From: Megamerina dolium
Taxonomy: Eukaryota; Arthropoda; Insecta; Diptera; Megamerinidae
Length of the DNA: 64,000 bases
Assembly: GCA_963854835.1 (NCBI GenBank)
Contig: OY978526.1
Location: 45,219,140 to 45,283,139 of the forward strand
Direction: 5' to 3'
Of this stretch, positions 9,321 to 20,389 are shown piece by piece (positions within the stretch are counted from its first letter, which is position 1; every line of letters starts with the position of its first letter). The translations under genes were made by a program, and so were the position numbers. The notes under the pieces were generated by a model that was given only the letters and a program-made list of their open reading frames with translations, was not told the origin of the DNA and searched no databases.

Positions 9321-12209
9321 ATGGTGAAAATTGACCAACTAAAAGTGGACCAGCTTAAAAAGCTGTTGGTAGAGATGAATCTATCGTCATCAGGTGCAAA
9401 GGCGGAACTGCTGGTGAGGCTGAGGAAAGCCATGGAGGCTAAGGGAATTAATGTAGAAGAACATGAGTTCTTTGAGGAAGACGATATACATGCAGTTGTG
9501 CACGCCGAGGAAGAGAGTAAGGTAGATTCGAGTGGTCAACTCATGGAATTTATGAAATCCATGATGCAACAGCAGCAGCAGCAACTGCAAGGAATTAATG
9601 CGAAGTTACAAGAACATTCGGTGCGTCAAGAAAACGCTATGGGAGAATTCCAGAAAACAATTGACTCCAAGCTTCAAGAACATTCGGCTCGTCAAGAACA
9701 TGTCATCGAAAAACTACAAAAGGGAATTGAGATTAGATTTCAGGAAATTTCCGGAGCTATTAATGACAAAGTCACAGAGCTGAAAGAACATGTGGATGAT
9801 TTGGATGATAAGCTGAAGGAACATGTAGACAGACATGATGACTTGGAAGAAAAGCTTGAGAAATTAGAGCGCGAACTTAATAAAATAAAAATAAGTGGAG
9901 CAACCACATCAGTGATAAGAGAGTCAACTACAATTAAACTAAAGCCACCAATATTTGACGGAAGCACGCCATTCAACATCTTCAAGCTTCAATTCGAGAC
10001 AACAGCTTCGAAGAATCAATGGGATGACAGCGACAAGACTGCTGCTTTAATAGTCGCATTAAAAGGTAATGCTTCCGAAGTGTTACAGATGATTCCAGAG
10101 AAAGATCGGGGTAGCTACCAATCACTGATGGACACACTCCAGCGAAAATATGGAAATGAATACAAGAGTCAATTACATCGAGTGGAATTGAGATCGCGAG
10201 TGCTACGGAGTAATGAGAGCCTTCAGGAATTCGCTTCCGATATTGAGCGCTTATGTCATCTAGCGTTCTCCGGTAATTCGGAAGAGTTCGTCGAAAAAAT
10301 AAAAATAGAGGCATTCATAGATGGCATACGTGATGGAGAGACAAAGCGTGCCCTAGTCATGTCACCCAGGAAAACATATGCCGAAACAGTCAGTAGCGCT
10401 TTGACATATGAAGCCGCCAGCTTAATGTGTCGACCAGTGCCAGGAGTACGCAAATTAGAGGGGAAAACATCACATCTGGTTGAAGCAGTGCGTCAGGCAG
10501 TAAAATCAGTAGTTCAGCCTGAAGTAAGAGCAGGTCGACGCGAAACCAAATTTAATGGTAAGTGCTTCATTTGCGACAAACGAGGGCATATAGCTCGTGA
10601 TTGCAATCAATCGAGTATGAAGCCTAAAGGAAGAACAAGGAATCAACACAAAAATAAATTTACCGGTAAGTGCTTCATATGCCATCGAAGAGGACACATG
10701 GCGCGTAATTGTCGGCTACGACGCAAGCAACAAAGATCGAATTCACCAGGACAACGAAAGGAAGATCGTGATGTCATTCATCGTGGTAAAGCTGTTACTC
10801 CATATCATCGTACTTGCACCGTAGATAGTAAACATTGTTCTCGGGAAAGAAACCAGAATCACATTGTTAACCTACGTCTTACGAATGTATTATCGGAAGA
10901 GTCATGGACAACCGAACGAGTTCAAGAAGATCAACGGAACGACCCAGATCTCGCAAAGATTATGGAATACAAGGAGCAGGGCATACGTCCAGATTGGCAA
11001 GAAATGGCTAATGAGAGTCCTATAGCAAAGGCATACTGGGCGCAGTGGCAAAGCCTGCACTTACGAGACGGATGTTTATTCCGAACATGGGAAAGTGAAG
11101 ATGGAAAAATCACTTATGATCTGCTAGTGGTACCCAAGGCAAGAATAAATGAAGTGATAGCTGAGTATCACAATGCCTCCAGTGGAGGGCATTTGGGAAT
11201 CACCAAAACCGTCGAGAAAATAAAGAAACGATTTTATTGGGTTGGATGTCATGACCATGTCACTGATTGGATTCGGAAATGTAAGCAATGTGCAATGGCC
11301 AAAGGTCCCACTAAGAAAAGTCGAGGTAAGATGCACCAATACACCGTGGGTGCTCCATTCGAGCGAATTGCTATGGACATAGCTGGACCATTTCCAATAA
11401 GCAACGCAGGAAACAAGTATGTCCTGGTGGTTATAGATTACTTCAGTAAATGGCCTGAAGTATACCCAATTCCAAATCAAGAAGCTAGTACAGTTGCGGA
11501 TGTATTCGTCAACCAATGGATTACTCGTTTTGGTGTACCGATGGAATTACACTCAGACCAAGGTCGAAATTTCGAATCAGTTGTATTCCAAGAGATATGC
11601 CGTATGCTGGGTATATACAAAACTCGTACAACACCTTTGCATCCACAATCTGATGGCATGGTAGAACGATTTAACCGTACCTTGGAGGAATATTTGAGAA
11701 AAGTCATAGATAAATACCAAAGAGACTGGGATGTACATATACCAATGTTCCTCATGGCATATCGATGCGCACAACATGATACGACGGCTACTACACCGGC
11801 AATGGCAATTTTTGGAAACGAGTTAAGACTGCCAGCTGATTTAAAATTTGGAGTTGCAACACCAACGAGATCAACCGAAGGAAATTATACTAGCGAAAAG
11901 CGGGAACAGTTGGATGAAGTACATCAGTTCATCAGAGAGCGGTCGCAGATGATAAGCAATAAGATGAAGGCCAGGTATGACTTGAAAGCAAATTCAAAAG
12001 GGTTCTATGAAGGAGAGCTTGTAATGCTTCATAATCCACAACGAAATAAAGGCCTGTCCCCTAAACTACAGACTCATTGGGAAGGACCATATGAGATTAT
12101 AGCAAAGATAAACGACGTAGTGTATCGTATTCAACGTGCCTGGAATAAAAGAGCAAAGTTTAAAGTAGTGCACTTGGAGCGACTTGCGCCATATCGAGGG
12201 GAAGTATAA
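9321..12209 (+). CDS. Gag-integrase fusion protein, 962 aa
   Basis: One uninterrupted frame. Domain order: SAP-like motif (residues about 8-42); Gln-rich stretch and long coiled coil (about 75-195); retrotransposon capsid (about 210-395); two CCHC knuckles, CFICDKRGHIARDC (about 415) and CFICHRRGHMARNC (about 450); a linker (about 480-505) that still resembles the end of RNase H; integrase HHCC zinc module (about 615-660); DDE core with Asp in MDIAGPF (about 684), Asp in HSDQGRNF (about 744) and Glu in NRTLEEYL (about 787); and a GPY/F-type tail (HWEGPYEI, about 918). Protease, RT and RNase H are absent. All catalytic and zinc residues I can identify are intact. Whether the fusion is made and works is unknown; it could assemble into particles of full-length elements, or act as a competitor. 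Copy 4 carries the same architecture. Confidence 0.9.
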   Translation: MVKIDQLKVDQLKKLLVEMNLSSSGAKAELLVRLRKAMEAKGINVEEHEFFEEDDIHAVVHAEEESKVDSSGQLMEFMKSMMQQQQQQLQGINAKLQEHSVRQENAMGEFQKTIDSKLQEHSARQEHVIEKLQKGIEIRFQEISGAINDKVTELKEHVDDLDDKLKEHVDRHDDLEEKLEKLERELNKIKISGATTSVIRESTTIKLKPPIFDGSTPFNIFKLQFETTASKNQWDDSDKTAALIVALKGNASEVLQMIPEKDRGSYQSLMDTLQRKYGNEYKSQLHRVELRSRVLRSNESLQEFASDIERLCHLAFSGNSEEFVEKIKIEAFIDGIRDGETKRALVMSPRKTYAETVSSALTYEAASLMCRPVPGVRKLEGKTSHLVEAVRQAVKSVVQPEVRAGRRETKFNGKCFICDKRGHIARDCNQSSMKPKGRTRNQHKNKFTGKCFICHRRGHMARNCRLRRKQQRSNSPGQRKEDRDVIHRGKAVTPYHRTCTVDSKHCSRERNQNHIVNLRLTNVLSEESWTTERVQEDQRNDPDLAKIMEYKEQGIRPDWQEMANESPIAKAYWAQWQSLHLRDGCLFRTWESEDGKITYDLLVVPKARINEVIAEYHNASSGGHLGITKTVEKIKKRFYWVGCHDHVTDWIRKCKQCAMAKGPTKKSRGKMHQYTVGAPFERIAMDIAGPFPISNAGNKYVLVVIDYFSKWPEVYPIPNQEASTVADVFVNQWITRFGVPMELHSDQGRNFESVVFQEICRMLGIYKTRTTPLHPQSDGMVERFNRTLEEYLRKVIDKYQRDWDVHIPMFLMAYRCAQHDTTATTPAMAIFGNELRLPADLKFGVATPTRSTEGNYTSEKREQLDEVHQFIRERSQMISNKMKARYDLKANSKGFYEGELVMLHNPQRNKGLSPKLQTHWEGPYEIIAKINDVVYRIQRAWNKRAKFKVVHLERLAPYRGEV

Positions 12210-12247
12210 AAACTTGTTCGGGACGAACAAGGTTAAGAGGAGGGCAG

Positions 12248-12685
12248 TGTAACGAGTATCGATAGTTGATTACTCATCACTATTGTGACTGACTCTATTG
12301 GCAGCATCGAAACGAATGTCAACAAAAAGAAATAAGCGATAACCAGAACAAGCCAACGAGAAAGGAAGAGAAGAATCTCGATAAAGGAAGATTCTGGGGT
12401 GTTGCCAACAGAGTATAAATAGAGCCAGTGTTGAGAATTGACAATCAATCTACTTCCGAACGTGATTGCGAAGACATTGATACAGAGGCAAAAGTTGCAA
12501 GTACATTTAAGTGTTATAGTAAATAGTTGATTGTAAACAGTGTTGATTGTAAATAGAGATTATTAAATAAATTGTTGCTGTATATAGTTGTACAAAATAA
12601 GTGTTGCAGTTATCATTAACAGAATCCAGTGATCGAACAAGGTAATTCAAATAGAATTAAACGTTCACAGAATAAAAACGTAACA
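12248..12685 (+). repeat. LTR B, shared by copies 2 and 3, 438 bp
   Basis: Preceded by the purine-rich AAGAGGAGGGCAG tract of copy 2 and followed at once by the primer site of copy 3. It is therefore both the 3' LTR of one element and the 5' LTR of the next, the signature of LTR-LTR recombination. Confidence 0.9.
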
Positions 12686-12714
12686 ATTGGTGTCGGAAGT
12701 GGGATTCTGGTAAA

Positions 12715-13680
12715 ATGGTGCAAATTGACCAACTAAGAATGGACCAGCTTAAAAAGCTGTTGGTAAAGATGAATCTATTGTCATCAGGCGCAAAGGTGGA
12801 ACTGCTGGTGAGGCTAAGGCAAGCCGTGGAGGCTAAGGGTATTATTGTAGAAAAACATGAGTTCTTTAAGGAAGTCGAGATACATGGAATTGTGCACGCT
12901 GAAGAAGAGAGCAAGACAGATTCGATAGGTCAACTCATGGATTTCAAGAAAGTCATGATGCAACAGCTACTGCATTGACTGCAGACTTCAAGAACATTCG
13001 GCACGCCAAGAGGGCGTTATTATTGAATTGCGCATGGAAATTCAGGAAAGTGAGGCTTGTCAAGAACACGTCATTGAAAATCTACAAAAAGGAATTGAAC
13101 TCAGATTTCAGGAAATTTTTGGTTCCATTAATAACAAAGTCACAGAGCTGAAAGAACACGTGGATGAGTTAAATGATAAGCTGAAGGAACATGTCGACGG
13201 CTGGGAAGATATGTTGAAGAAATTAGAGCTCAACCAACTAAAAATAAACGGGCCATCTACATCAGTGATTAGAGAATCAAGTACAATCAAGCTAAAGCCG
13301 CGACATTTGATGGAACCACGCCATTCAACATCTTCAAACTTCAGTTGGAGACAACAGCTTCAAAGAATCAATGGGACGATAGTGACAAGACCGCTGCTTT
13401 AATAGTGGTAAAGGGTAATGCGTCAGAAGTCGTGTAGATGGTTCCAGAGAATGATCGTTGTAGTTATCAATCACTGATGGCTACATTTCAGCGCAAATAT
13501 GGAAATTTATATAAGAGTCAATTGCATCGAGTGGAATTAAGATCGCGAGTGCAACGGAGTAATGAGAGCATTCAGGAATTCGCTTCCAATATTGAGCGCT
13601 TATGTCATCTAGCGTTCTCCGGTGAGGATGCACAAATTCTGGGTAAGATAAAGAAACGAGTATCCATTGGAAATTGCACG
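12715..13680 (+). pseudogene. Broken Gag of copy 3
   Basis: SAP and coiled-coil codons are open to 12978, then a deletion relative to copy 1 removes part of the coiled coil and shifts frame. Capsid pieces follow at 13028-13402 and 13438-13683, ending in the same Gag-to-protease deletion junction (SGEDAQ) as copy 1. No zinc knuckle remains. Confidence 0.85.
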
Positions 13681-14015
13681 TGAATTCATTGTGGCCAACA
13701 TCATCAATGACATAATAATTGGTGTTGATTTTATGATAGACATCAATTTGAACCATCACCGAGTCCATGGAGTTCACCAGTTGTGCTGGTAAAGAGAAGG
13801 ATGGAAGTACTCGATACTATGTGGATTACAGAAAGCTAAATGATATAACGAAAAAATTCAGCTATCTACTGCCAAGAATCGATGACACTCTGGACACGCT
13901 ATCTGATACCAAGTGGTTCTCAACTCTTGATCTGCAAAGTGGCTACTGGAAAGTGGAGCTTGGTAAGGAGGACAAAGAGAAAACACCTTTCAGTATTGTC
14001 GATGGCAATTTACAA
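13681..14015 (+). pseudogene. Pol remnant of copy 3: protease tail and RT fingers
   Basis: Matches 5703-6037 of copy 1 nearly base for base, including the protease-RT deletion junction, and is cut by the MITE at 14016. Confidence 0.82.
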
Positions 14016-14370
14016 TAGCTGCATTCTTTTGTAAGCGAGTTGCAAAAGAACATAAACACACATATAACTTTCCTTATACTTAAATATAATTTCCTTTTAG
14101 TTACTTAGCAATGCTGGTGGTATATATGGCTGTTCGTGAAATTTATAAACAAAATAAAAACTAAAAAGAAAATTCTGCGGAACCTGTGGTAAATATATTT
14201 GTTTATTTAAAATATATTTTTATTTGCACTTGCTTTATTTTGCTTATTTTTGTTTATATTTACAATAATTTGACGTGTTGTTGAAATTTCGCAAGCACAT
14301 TCCAGTAGTCTATTCACAATAGTGCTGTTTTTTTACTTTCCAACACTATAACTCAGGGCGATTAAAATAT
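14016..14370. repeat. Left part of the MITE in copy 3
   Basis: Same element and same RT position as 6038-6514. It is split by insertion of copy 4 at an ATAT site (14367-14370) and continues at 18142-18262. Confidence 0.8.
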
Positions 14371-14807
14371 TGTAACGAGTATCGATAGTTGATTACTCAT
14401 CACTATTGTGACTGACACTATTGGCAGCATCGAAACGAATGTCAACAAAAAGAAATGAGCGATAACCAGAACAAGCCAACGAGAAAGGAAGAGAAGAATC
14501 TCGATAAAGGAAGATTCTGGGGTGTTGCCAACAGAGTATAAATAGAGCCAGTATTGAGAAGGAAAATCAATCTAATTCCGAACGTGATTGCGAAAACATT
14601 GATACAGAGGCAAAAGTTGCAAGTAGATTTAAGTGTTATAGTAAATAGTTGATTGTAAACAGAGTTGATTGTAAATAGAGATTATTAAATAAATTGTTGC
14701 TGTATATAGTTGTATAAAATAAGTGTTGCAGTTATCATTAACAGAATCCAGTGATCGAACAAGGTAATTCAAATAGAATTAAACGTTCACAGAATAAAAA
14801 CGTAACA
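14371..14807 (+). repeat. 5' LTR of copy 4 (LTR C), 437 bp
   Basis: TGTAACGAG...CGTAACA ends with an internal TATAAATA box; differs from LTR D at about two positions. Confidence 0.93.
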
Positions 14808-14836
14808 ATTGGTGTCAGAAGTGGGATTCTGTAAAG

Positions 14837-17662
14837 ATGGTGAAAATTGACCAACTAAAAGTGGACCAGCTTAAAAAGCTGTTGGTAGAGATGAATATAT
14901 CGTCATCAGGTGCAAAGGCGGAACTGCTGGTGAGGCTGAGGCAAGCTATGGAGGCTAAGGGAATTAATGTAGAAGAACATGAGTTCTTTGAGGAAGCCGA
15001 TATACAAGCAGTTGTGCACGCTGAGGAAGAGAGCAAAATAGATTCGAGTGGTCAACTCATGGATTTCATGAAAACCATAATGCTGCAGCAACAACAACAG
15101 CTACAAGAACATTCGGCTGAATTGCGTATGAAAATTCAAGAAGGTTCGTCCCGCCAAGAACACGTCATCGAAAATCTACAAAAAGGAATTGAACTTGGAT
15201 TTCAGGAAATTTCCGGAGCTATTAATGACAAAGTCACAGAGCTGAAAGAACACGTGGATGAGTTGGATGATAAGCTGAAGGAACATGTCGACGACTGGGA
15301 AGATAAGTTCGAGAAATTACAGCACGAACTCAATCAACTAAAAATAAATGGACCAGCCACATCAGTGATTAGAGATTCAAGTACAATCAAACTAAAGTCA
15401 CCAACATTTGACGGAAGCACGCCATTCAATATCTTCAAGCTTCAATTCGAGACAAAAGCTTCGAAGAATCAATGGGATGATAGCGACAAGACTGCTGCTT
15501 TAATAGTCGCATTAAAAGGTAATGCTTCCGAGGTGTTACAGATGGTTCCAGAAAAAGATCGTGGTAGCTATCAGTCACTGATGGACACACTCCAGCGAAA
15601 ATATGGAAATGAATACAAGAGTCAATTACATCGAGTTGAATTGAGATCGCGAGTGCAACGGAGTAATGAGAGCCTTCAGGAATTCGCTTCCGATATTGAG
15701 CGCTTATGTCATCTAGCGTTCTCCGGTAATTCGGAAGAGTTCGTCGAAAAAATAAAAATAGAGGCATTCATAGATGGCATACGTGATGGAGAGACAAAGC
15801 GTGCCCTAGTCATGTCACCCAGGAAAACATATGCCGAAACAGTCAGTAGCGCTTTGACATATGAAGCCGCCAGCTTAATGTGTCGACCAGTGCAAGGAGT
15901 ACGCAAACTAGAGGGGAAAACATCACATCTGGTTGAAGCAGTGCGTCAGGCAGTAAAATCAGTAGTTCAGTCTGAAGTAAGAGCAGGTCGACGCGAAACC
16001 AAATTTAATGGTAAGTGCTTCATTTGCGACAAACGAGGGCATATAGCTCGTGATTGCAATCAATCGAGTATGAAGCCTAAAGGAAGAACAAGGAATCAAC
16101 ACAAAAATAAATTTACCGGTAAGTGCTTCATATGCCATCGAAGAGGACACATGGCGCGTAATTGTCGGCTACGACGCAAGCAACAAAGATCGAATTCACC
16201 AGGACAACGAAAGGAAGATCGTGATGTCATTCATCGTGGTAAAGCTGTTACTCCATATCATCGTACTTGCACCGTAGATAGTAAACATTGTTCTCGGGAA
16301 AGAAACCAGAATCACATTGTTAACCTACGTCTTACGAATGTATTGTCGGAAGAGTCATGGACCACCGAACGAGTTCAAGAAGATCAACGGAACGACCCAG
16401 ATCTCTCAAAGATCATGAAATACAAGGAGCAGGGCATACGTCCAGATTGGCAAGAGATGGCTAATGAGAGTCCAATAGCAAAGGCATACTGGGCGCAGTG
16501 GCAAAGCTTGCACTTACGAGACGGATGTTTATTCCGAACATGGGAAAGTGAAGATGGAAAAATCACTTATGATCTGCTAGTGGTACCCAAGGCAAGAATA
16601 AATGAAGTGATAGCTGAGTATCACAATGCCTCCAGTGGAGGGCATTTGGGAATCACCAAAACCGTCGAGAAAATAAAGAAACGATTTTATTGGGTTGGAT
16701 GTCATGACCATGTCGCTGATTGGATTCGGAAGTGTAAGCAATGTGCAATGGCCAAAGGTCCCACTAGGAAAAGTCGAGGTAAGATGCACCAATACACCGT
16801 GGGTGCTCCATTCGAGCGAATTGCTATGGACATAGCTGGACCATTTCCAATAAGCAACGCAGGAAACAAGTATGTCCTGGTGGTTATAGATTACTTCAGT
16901 AAATGGCCTGAAGTATACCCAATTCCAAATCAAGAAGCTAGTACAGTTGCGGATGTATTCGTCAACCAATGGATTACTCGTTTTGGTGTACCGATGGAAT
17001 TACACTCAGACCAAGGTCGAAATTTCGAATCAGTTGTATTCCAAGAGATATGCCGTATGCTGGGTATATACAAAACTCGTACAACACCTTTGCATCCACA
17101 ATCTGATGGCATGGTAGAACGATTTAACCGTACCTTGGAGGAATATTTGAGAAAAGTCATAGATAAATACCAAAGAGACTGGGATGTACATATACCAATG
17201 TTCCTCATGGCATATCGATGCGCACAACATGATACGACGGCTACTACACCGGCAATGGCAATTTTTGGAAACGAGTTAAGACTGCCAGCTGATTTAAAAT
17301 TTGGAGTTGCAACACCAACGAGATCAACCGAAGGAAATTATACTAGCGAAAAGCGGGAACAGTTGGATGAAGTACATCAGTTCATCAGAGAGCGGTCGCA
17401 GATGATAAGCAATAAGATGAAGGCCAGGTATGACTTGAAAGCAAATTCAAAAGGGTTCTATGAAGGAGAGCTTGTAATGCTTCATAATCCACAACGAAAT
17501 AAAGGCCTGTCCCCTAAACTACAGACTCATTGGGAAGGACCATATGAGATTATAGCAAAGATAAATGACGTAGTGTATCGTATTCAACGTGCCTGGAATA
17601 AAAGAGCAAAGTTTAAAGTAGTGCACTTGGAGCGACTTGCGCCATATCGAGGGGAAGTATAA
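14837..17662 (+). CDS. Gag-integrase fusion protein, 941 aa
   Basis: Same architecture as the frame at 9321-12209: SAP-like motif, coiled coil, capsid, two CCHC knuckles, integrase zinc module, DDE core and GPY/F tail, without protease, RT or RNase H. The fusion junction is the same, so both descend from one deleted progenitor. The coiled coil is shorter and differently built: one LQEHS-type module is missing and the segment ending DDWEDKFEKLQHEL resembles copy 5 rather than copy 2. This suggests exchange of Gag segments between subfamilies. No stops or frameshifts are seen. Confidence 0.9.
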   Translation: MVKIDQLKVDQLKKLLVEMNISSSGAKAELLVRLRQAMEAKGINVEEHEFFEEADIQAVVHAEEESKIDSSGQLMDFMKTIMLQQQQQLQEHSAELRMKIQEGSSRQEHVIENLQKGIELGFQEISGAINDKVTELKEHVDELDDKLKEHVDDWEDKFEKLQHELNQLKINGPATSVIRDSSTIKLKSPTFDGSTPFNIFKLQFETKASKNQWDDSDKTAALIVALKGNASEVLQMVPEKDRGSYQSLMDTLQRKYGNEYKSQLHRVELRSRVQRSNESLQEFASDIERLCHLAFSGNSEEFVEKIKIEAFIDGIRDGETKRALVMSPRKTYAETVSSALTYEAASLMCRPVQGVRKLEGKTSHLVEAVRQAVKSVVQSEVRAGRRETKFNGKCFICDKRGHIARDCNQSSMKPKGRTRNQHKNKFTGKCFICHRRGHMARNCRLRRKQQRSNSPGQRKEDRDVIHRGKAVTPYHRTCTVDSKHCSRERNQNHIVNLRLTNVLSEESWTTERVQEDQRNDPDLSKIMKYKEQGIRPDWQEMANESPIAKAYWAQWQSLHLRDGCLFRTWESEDGKITYDLLVVPKARINEVIAEYHNASSGGHLGITKTVEKIKKRFYWVGCHDHVADWIRKCKQCAMAKGPTRKSRGKMHQYTVGAPFERIAMDIAGPFPISNAGNKYVLVVIDYFSKWPEVYPIPNQEASTVADVFVNQWITRFGVPMELHSDQGRNFESVVFQEICRMLGIYKTRTTPLHPQSDGMVERFNRTLEEYLRKVIDKYQRDWDVHIPMFLMAYRCAQHDTTATTPAMAIFGNELRLPADLKFGVATPTRSTEGNYTSEKREQLDEVHQFIRERSQMISNKMKARYDLKANSKGFYEGELVMLHNPQRNKGLSPKLQTHWEGPYEIIAKINDVVYRIQRAWNKRAKFKVVHLERLAPYRGEV

Positions 17663-17700
17663 AAACTTGTTCGGGACGAACAAGGTTAAGAGGAGGGCAG

Positions 17701-18137
17701 TGTAACGAGTATCGATAGTTGATTACTCATCACTATTGTGACTGACACTATTGGCAGCATCGAAACGAATGTCAACAAAAAGAAATGAGCGATAACCAGA
17801 ACAAGCCAACGAGAAAGGAAGAGAAGAATCTCGATAAAGGAAGATTCTGGGGTGTTGCCAACAGAGTATAAATAGAGCCAGTGTTGAGAAGGAAAATCAA
17901 TCTAATTCCGAACGTGATTGCGAAAACATTGATACAGAGGCAAAAGTTGCAAGTACATTTAAGTGTTATAGTAAATAGTTGATTGTAAACAGAGTTGATT
18001 GTAAATAGAGATTATTAAATAAATTGTTGCTGTATATAGTTGTATAAAATAAGTGTTGCAGTTATCATTAACAGAATCCAGTGATCGAACAAGGTAATTC
18101 AAATAGAATTAAACGTTCACAGAATAAAAACGTAACA
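17701..18137 (+). repeat. 3' LTR of copy 4 (LTR D), 437 bp
   Basis: Directly preceded by the purine-rich tract and followed by the ATAT duplication at 18138-18141. Confidence 0.93.
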
Positions 18138-18141
18138 ATAT

Positions 18142-18262
18142 AAACAACTTCAATTGAACTCGGTTAAAATAGACGATGTTGCTTATTTTTGTTGTTGCTT
18201 TGCATGCTGTTCGGCAAATAAGTCAGTGTCTTTTGCAACTCGCGTGCAAAATAATGCGACTA
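18142..18262. repeat. Right part of the MITE in copy 3
   Basis: Continues the MITE from 14370 and ends with the inverted terminal sequence seen at 6479-6514. Confidence 0.78.
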
Positions 18263-20351
18263 ATGATGCCATTTGGCTTATGCAATGCGCCAGCTACTTT
18301 CGAACGTTTGATGGAACGTCTACTGAGAGGACTACACTGGAAAACGTACTTGGTGTACCTCTATGACTTTAACGTGATGGGAAAAGATTTTCACGACCTG
18401 GAAAGGTTGAAAGAAGTATTTGAGCGTATACAATCAGCACTGAATATGAAAAAGTGTTCACTCTTCAAGCGAAAAGTCTTGGTCATAAATAACAACAGAA
18501 GGAGTACATACCGACCAGGAGAAAGTAGCAGCAGTCCAAGAATACAATTATCGCCAGCAGTCTACATGAGTTTACAAGAAAGAACAAACTATTTGTGTGG
18601 GGCGAGGAACAACAGAAAACATTCGAACAGCTGAAAGGAAGACTCTGTTCAGCACCAGTATTAGCGTATCCAGTACCTGGTCAAAAGTTTGTGTTGGACA
18701 CAGATGCGAGTGGCTATGGAATAGGAGGTGTGCTCTCTCAGATCATAGATGGGCAAAAAAAAGTAATAGCACACTACAGTAAAATCCTGTCGAAGCCAGA
18801 AAGAAGCAACTGTGTCACTCGAAGAGAGTTGCTCGCAATACTGAAATGTGTAAAGTATTTCCAAAAATACTTGAAGGTCAGTCATTTCATCTATGAACTG
18901 ACCACGCTGCGCTTAGGTAGTTATTACAATTTAAAAATCCAGAAGGACAATTGGCGCGCTGGATTGAAAGGCTGCAGAGTTATGATTTTACATTTTACAA
19001 TGGAATGTAAACATTGTTCTCGAGTGGAAAGCAAGGAGCGCATTGTTGACATACGACTTACGAATATCTTGCCGGAGGAGTCATGGACCACCGAACGAGT
19101 GCAAGAAGATCAGTGGAACGACCCAGATCTCATGAAGATTATAGAATACAAGAATGGACATACGCACTGTCCAGATTGGCAAGAAATGGCTAAAGAGAGT
19201 CCAATAGCAAAGGCATACTGGGCGCAGTGGCAAAGTTTGCATTTGAGAGATGGAAGTCTATTCCGAGCATGGGAAAGTGAAGATAGAAAAATTACTAATA
19301 ATCTCCTAGTGATACCCAAGGCAAGAATAAACGAAGTGATAGCTGAGTATCATAATGGAGCTGAGTGGATCCGTCGAGAAAATAAAAAAACGTATTTATT
19401 GAGTTGGATGTCATGACCATGTCGCTGATTGTATTCGGAAGTGTAAGCAATGTGCAATGGCCAAAGGTCCCATTAAGAAAAGGTCGAGGTAAGATGCTCC
19501 AATACACCATATGTCCTCCATTTGAGCGAATTTCTATGGACATAGCTGGATCATTTCCAACAAGCAACGCAGGGAACAAATTTGTTCTGGTGGTTATAGA
19601 TTACTTCCCTCATTCCAAATCAAGAAGCTAGTACAGTTGCGGATGTATTCGTCAACCAATGGATTACTCGTTTTGGTGTACCGATGGAATTACACTCAGA
19701 CCAAGGTCGAAATTTCGAATCAGTTGTATTCCAAGAGATATGCCGTATGCTGGGTATATACAAAACTCGTACAACACCTTTGCATCCACAATCTGATGCC
19801 ATGGTAGAACGATTTAACCGTACCTTGGAGGAATATTTGAGAAAAGTCGTAGATAAATACCAAAGAGACTGGGATGCACGTATACCAATGTTCCTCATGG
19901 CATATCGATGCGCACAACATGATACGACGGCTACTACACCGGCAATGGAAATTTTTGAAAGCGAATTAAGATGCAGGCTGATTTAAAATTTGCGGTCGTA
20001 ACACCAACGAGATCAACTGAATGTAACTACAATAGCGAAAAGCGGGAACAGTTGGATGAAGTACATCGGTTCATCAGAGAGCGGTCGCAGATGATAAGCG
20101 ATAAGATGAAGGCCAGGTATGACTTGAAAGCAAATTCAAAAGGGTTCTATGAAGGAGAGCTTGTAATGCTTCATAATCCACAACGAAAGAAAGGCCTGTC
20201 CCCTAAACTACAGACTCATTGGGAAGGACCATATGAGATTATAGCAAAGATAAATGACGTAGTGTATCGCGTTCAACGTGCCTGGAATAAAAGAGCAAAG
20301 TTTAAAGTAGTGCACTTGGAGCGACTTGCGCCATATCGAGGGGAAGTATAA
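18263..20351 (+). pseudogene. Pol remnant of copy 3: RT palm, RNase H, integrase
   Basis: RT with the same YLYDF lesion as copy 1, a readable RNase H and linker segment (18595-19416) and a broken integrase. From about 19620 to 20351 the sequence returns to near identity with intact copies (HSDQGRNF is normal), apart from small shared defects near 19940-19990 that keep integrase out of frame. This patchwork suggests conversion or recombination with an intact relative. Confidence 0.83.
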
Positions 20352-20389
20352 AAACTTGTTCGGGACGAACAAGGTTAAGAGGAGGGCAG

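Larger units (their letters stand above)
8854..12685 (+). mobile_element. Gypsy family copy 2: non-autonomous Gag-integrase element with two LTRs
   Basis: LTR (8854-9291), tRNA-Leu primer site, a single 962-codon frame, polypurine tract and a second LTR (12248-12685). The LTRs are the same length (438 bp) and I count about four differences. ATAT precedes the 5' LTR, but the 3' LTR runs straight into the primer site of copy 3, so the two copies share this LTR. Protease, RT and RNase H are missing; movement would need enzymes supplied by full copies such as copy 8. Confidence 0.92.
14371..18137 (+). mobile_element. Gypsy family copy 4: nested Gag-integrase element
   Basis: A clean insertion: ATAT (14367-14370), LTR C (14371-14807), primer site, 941-codon Gag-integrase frame, polypurine tract, LTR D (17701-18137), ATAT (18138-18141). 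The interrupted MITE reads through correctly once the element and one ATAT are removed, using copy 1 as the empty-site reference. Both LTRs are 437 bp and I see about two differences, so it is young. It proves that the Gag-integrase form transposed after the defective copy 3 arose. Confidence 0.95.

Noticed and set aside
11124..11755. Antisense frames of 92 and 130 codons opposite integrase, recurring in most copies
   Set aside because: Shadows of the integrase frame; conservation follows from the sense strand.
12233..12448. Antisense frame of about 71 codons present in every LTR (start like MIVNSQHWLYLYS)
   Set aside because: It is repeated only because the LTR is repeated. It lies antisense across the TATA region, changes length freely between copies and has no domain.
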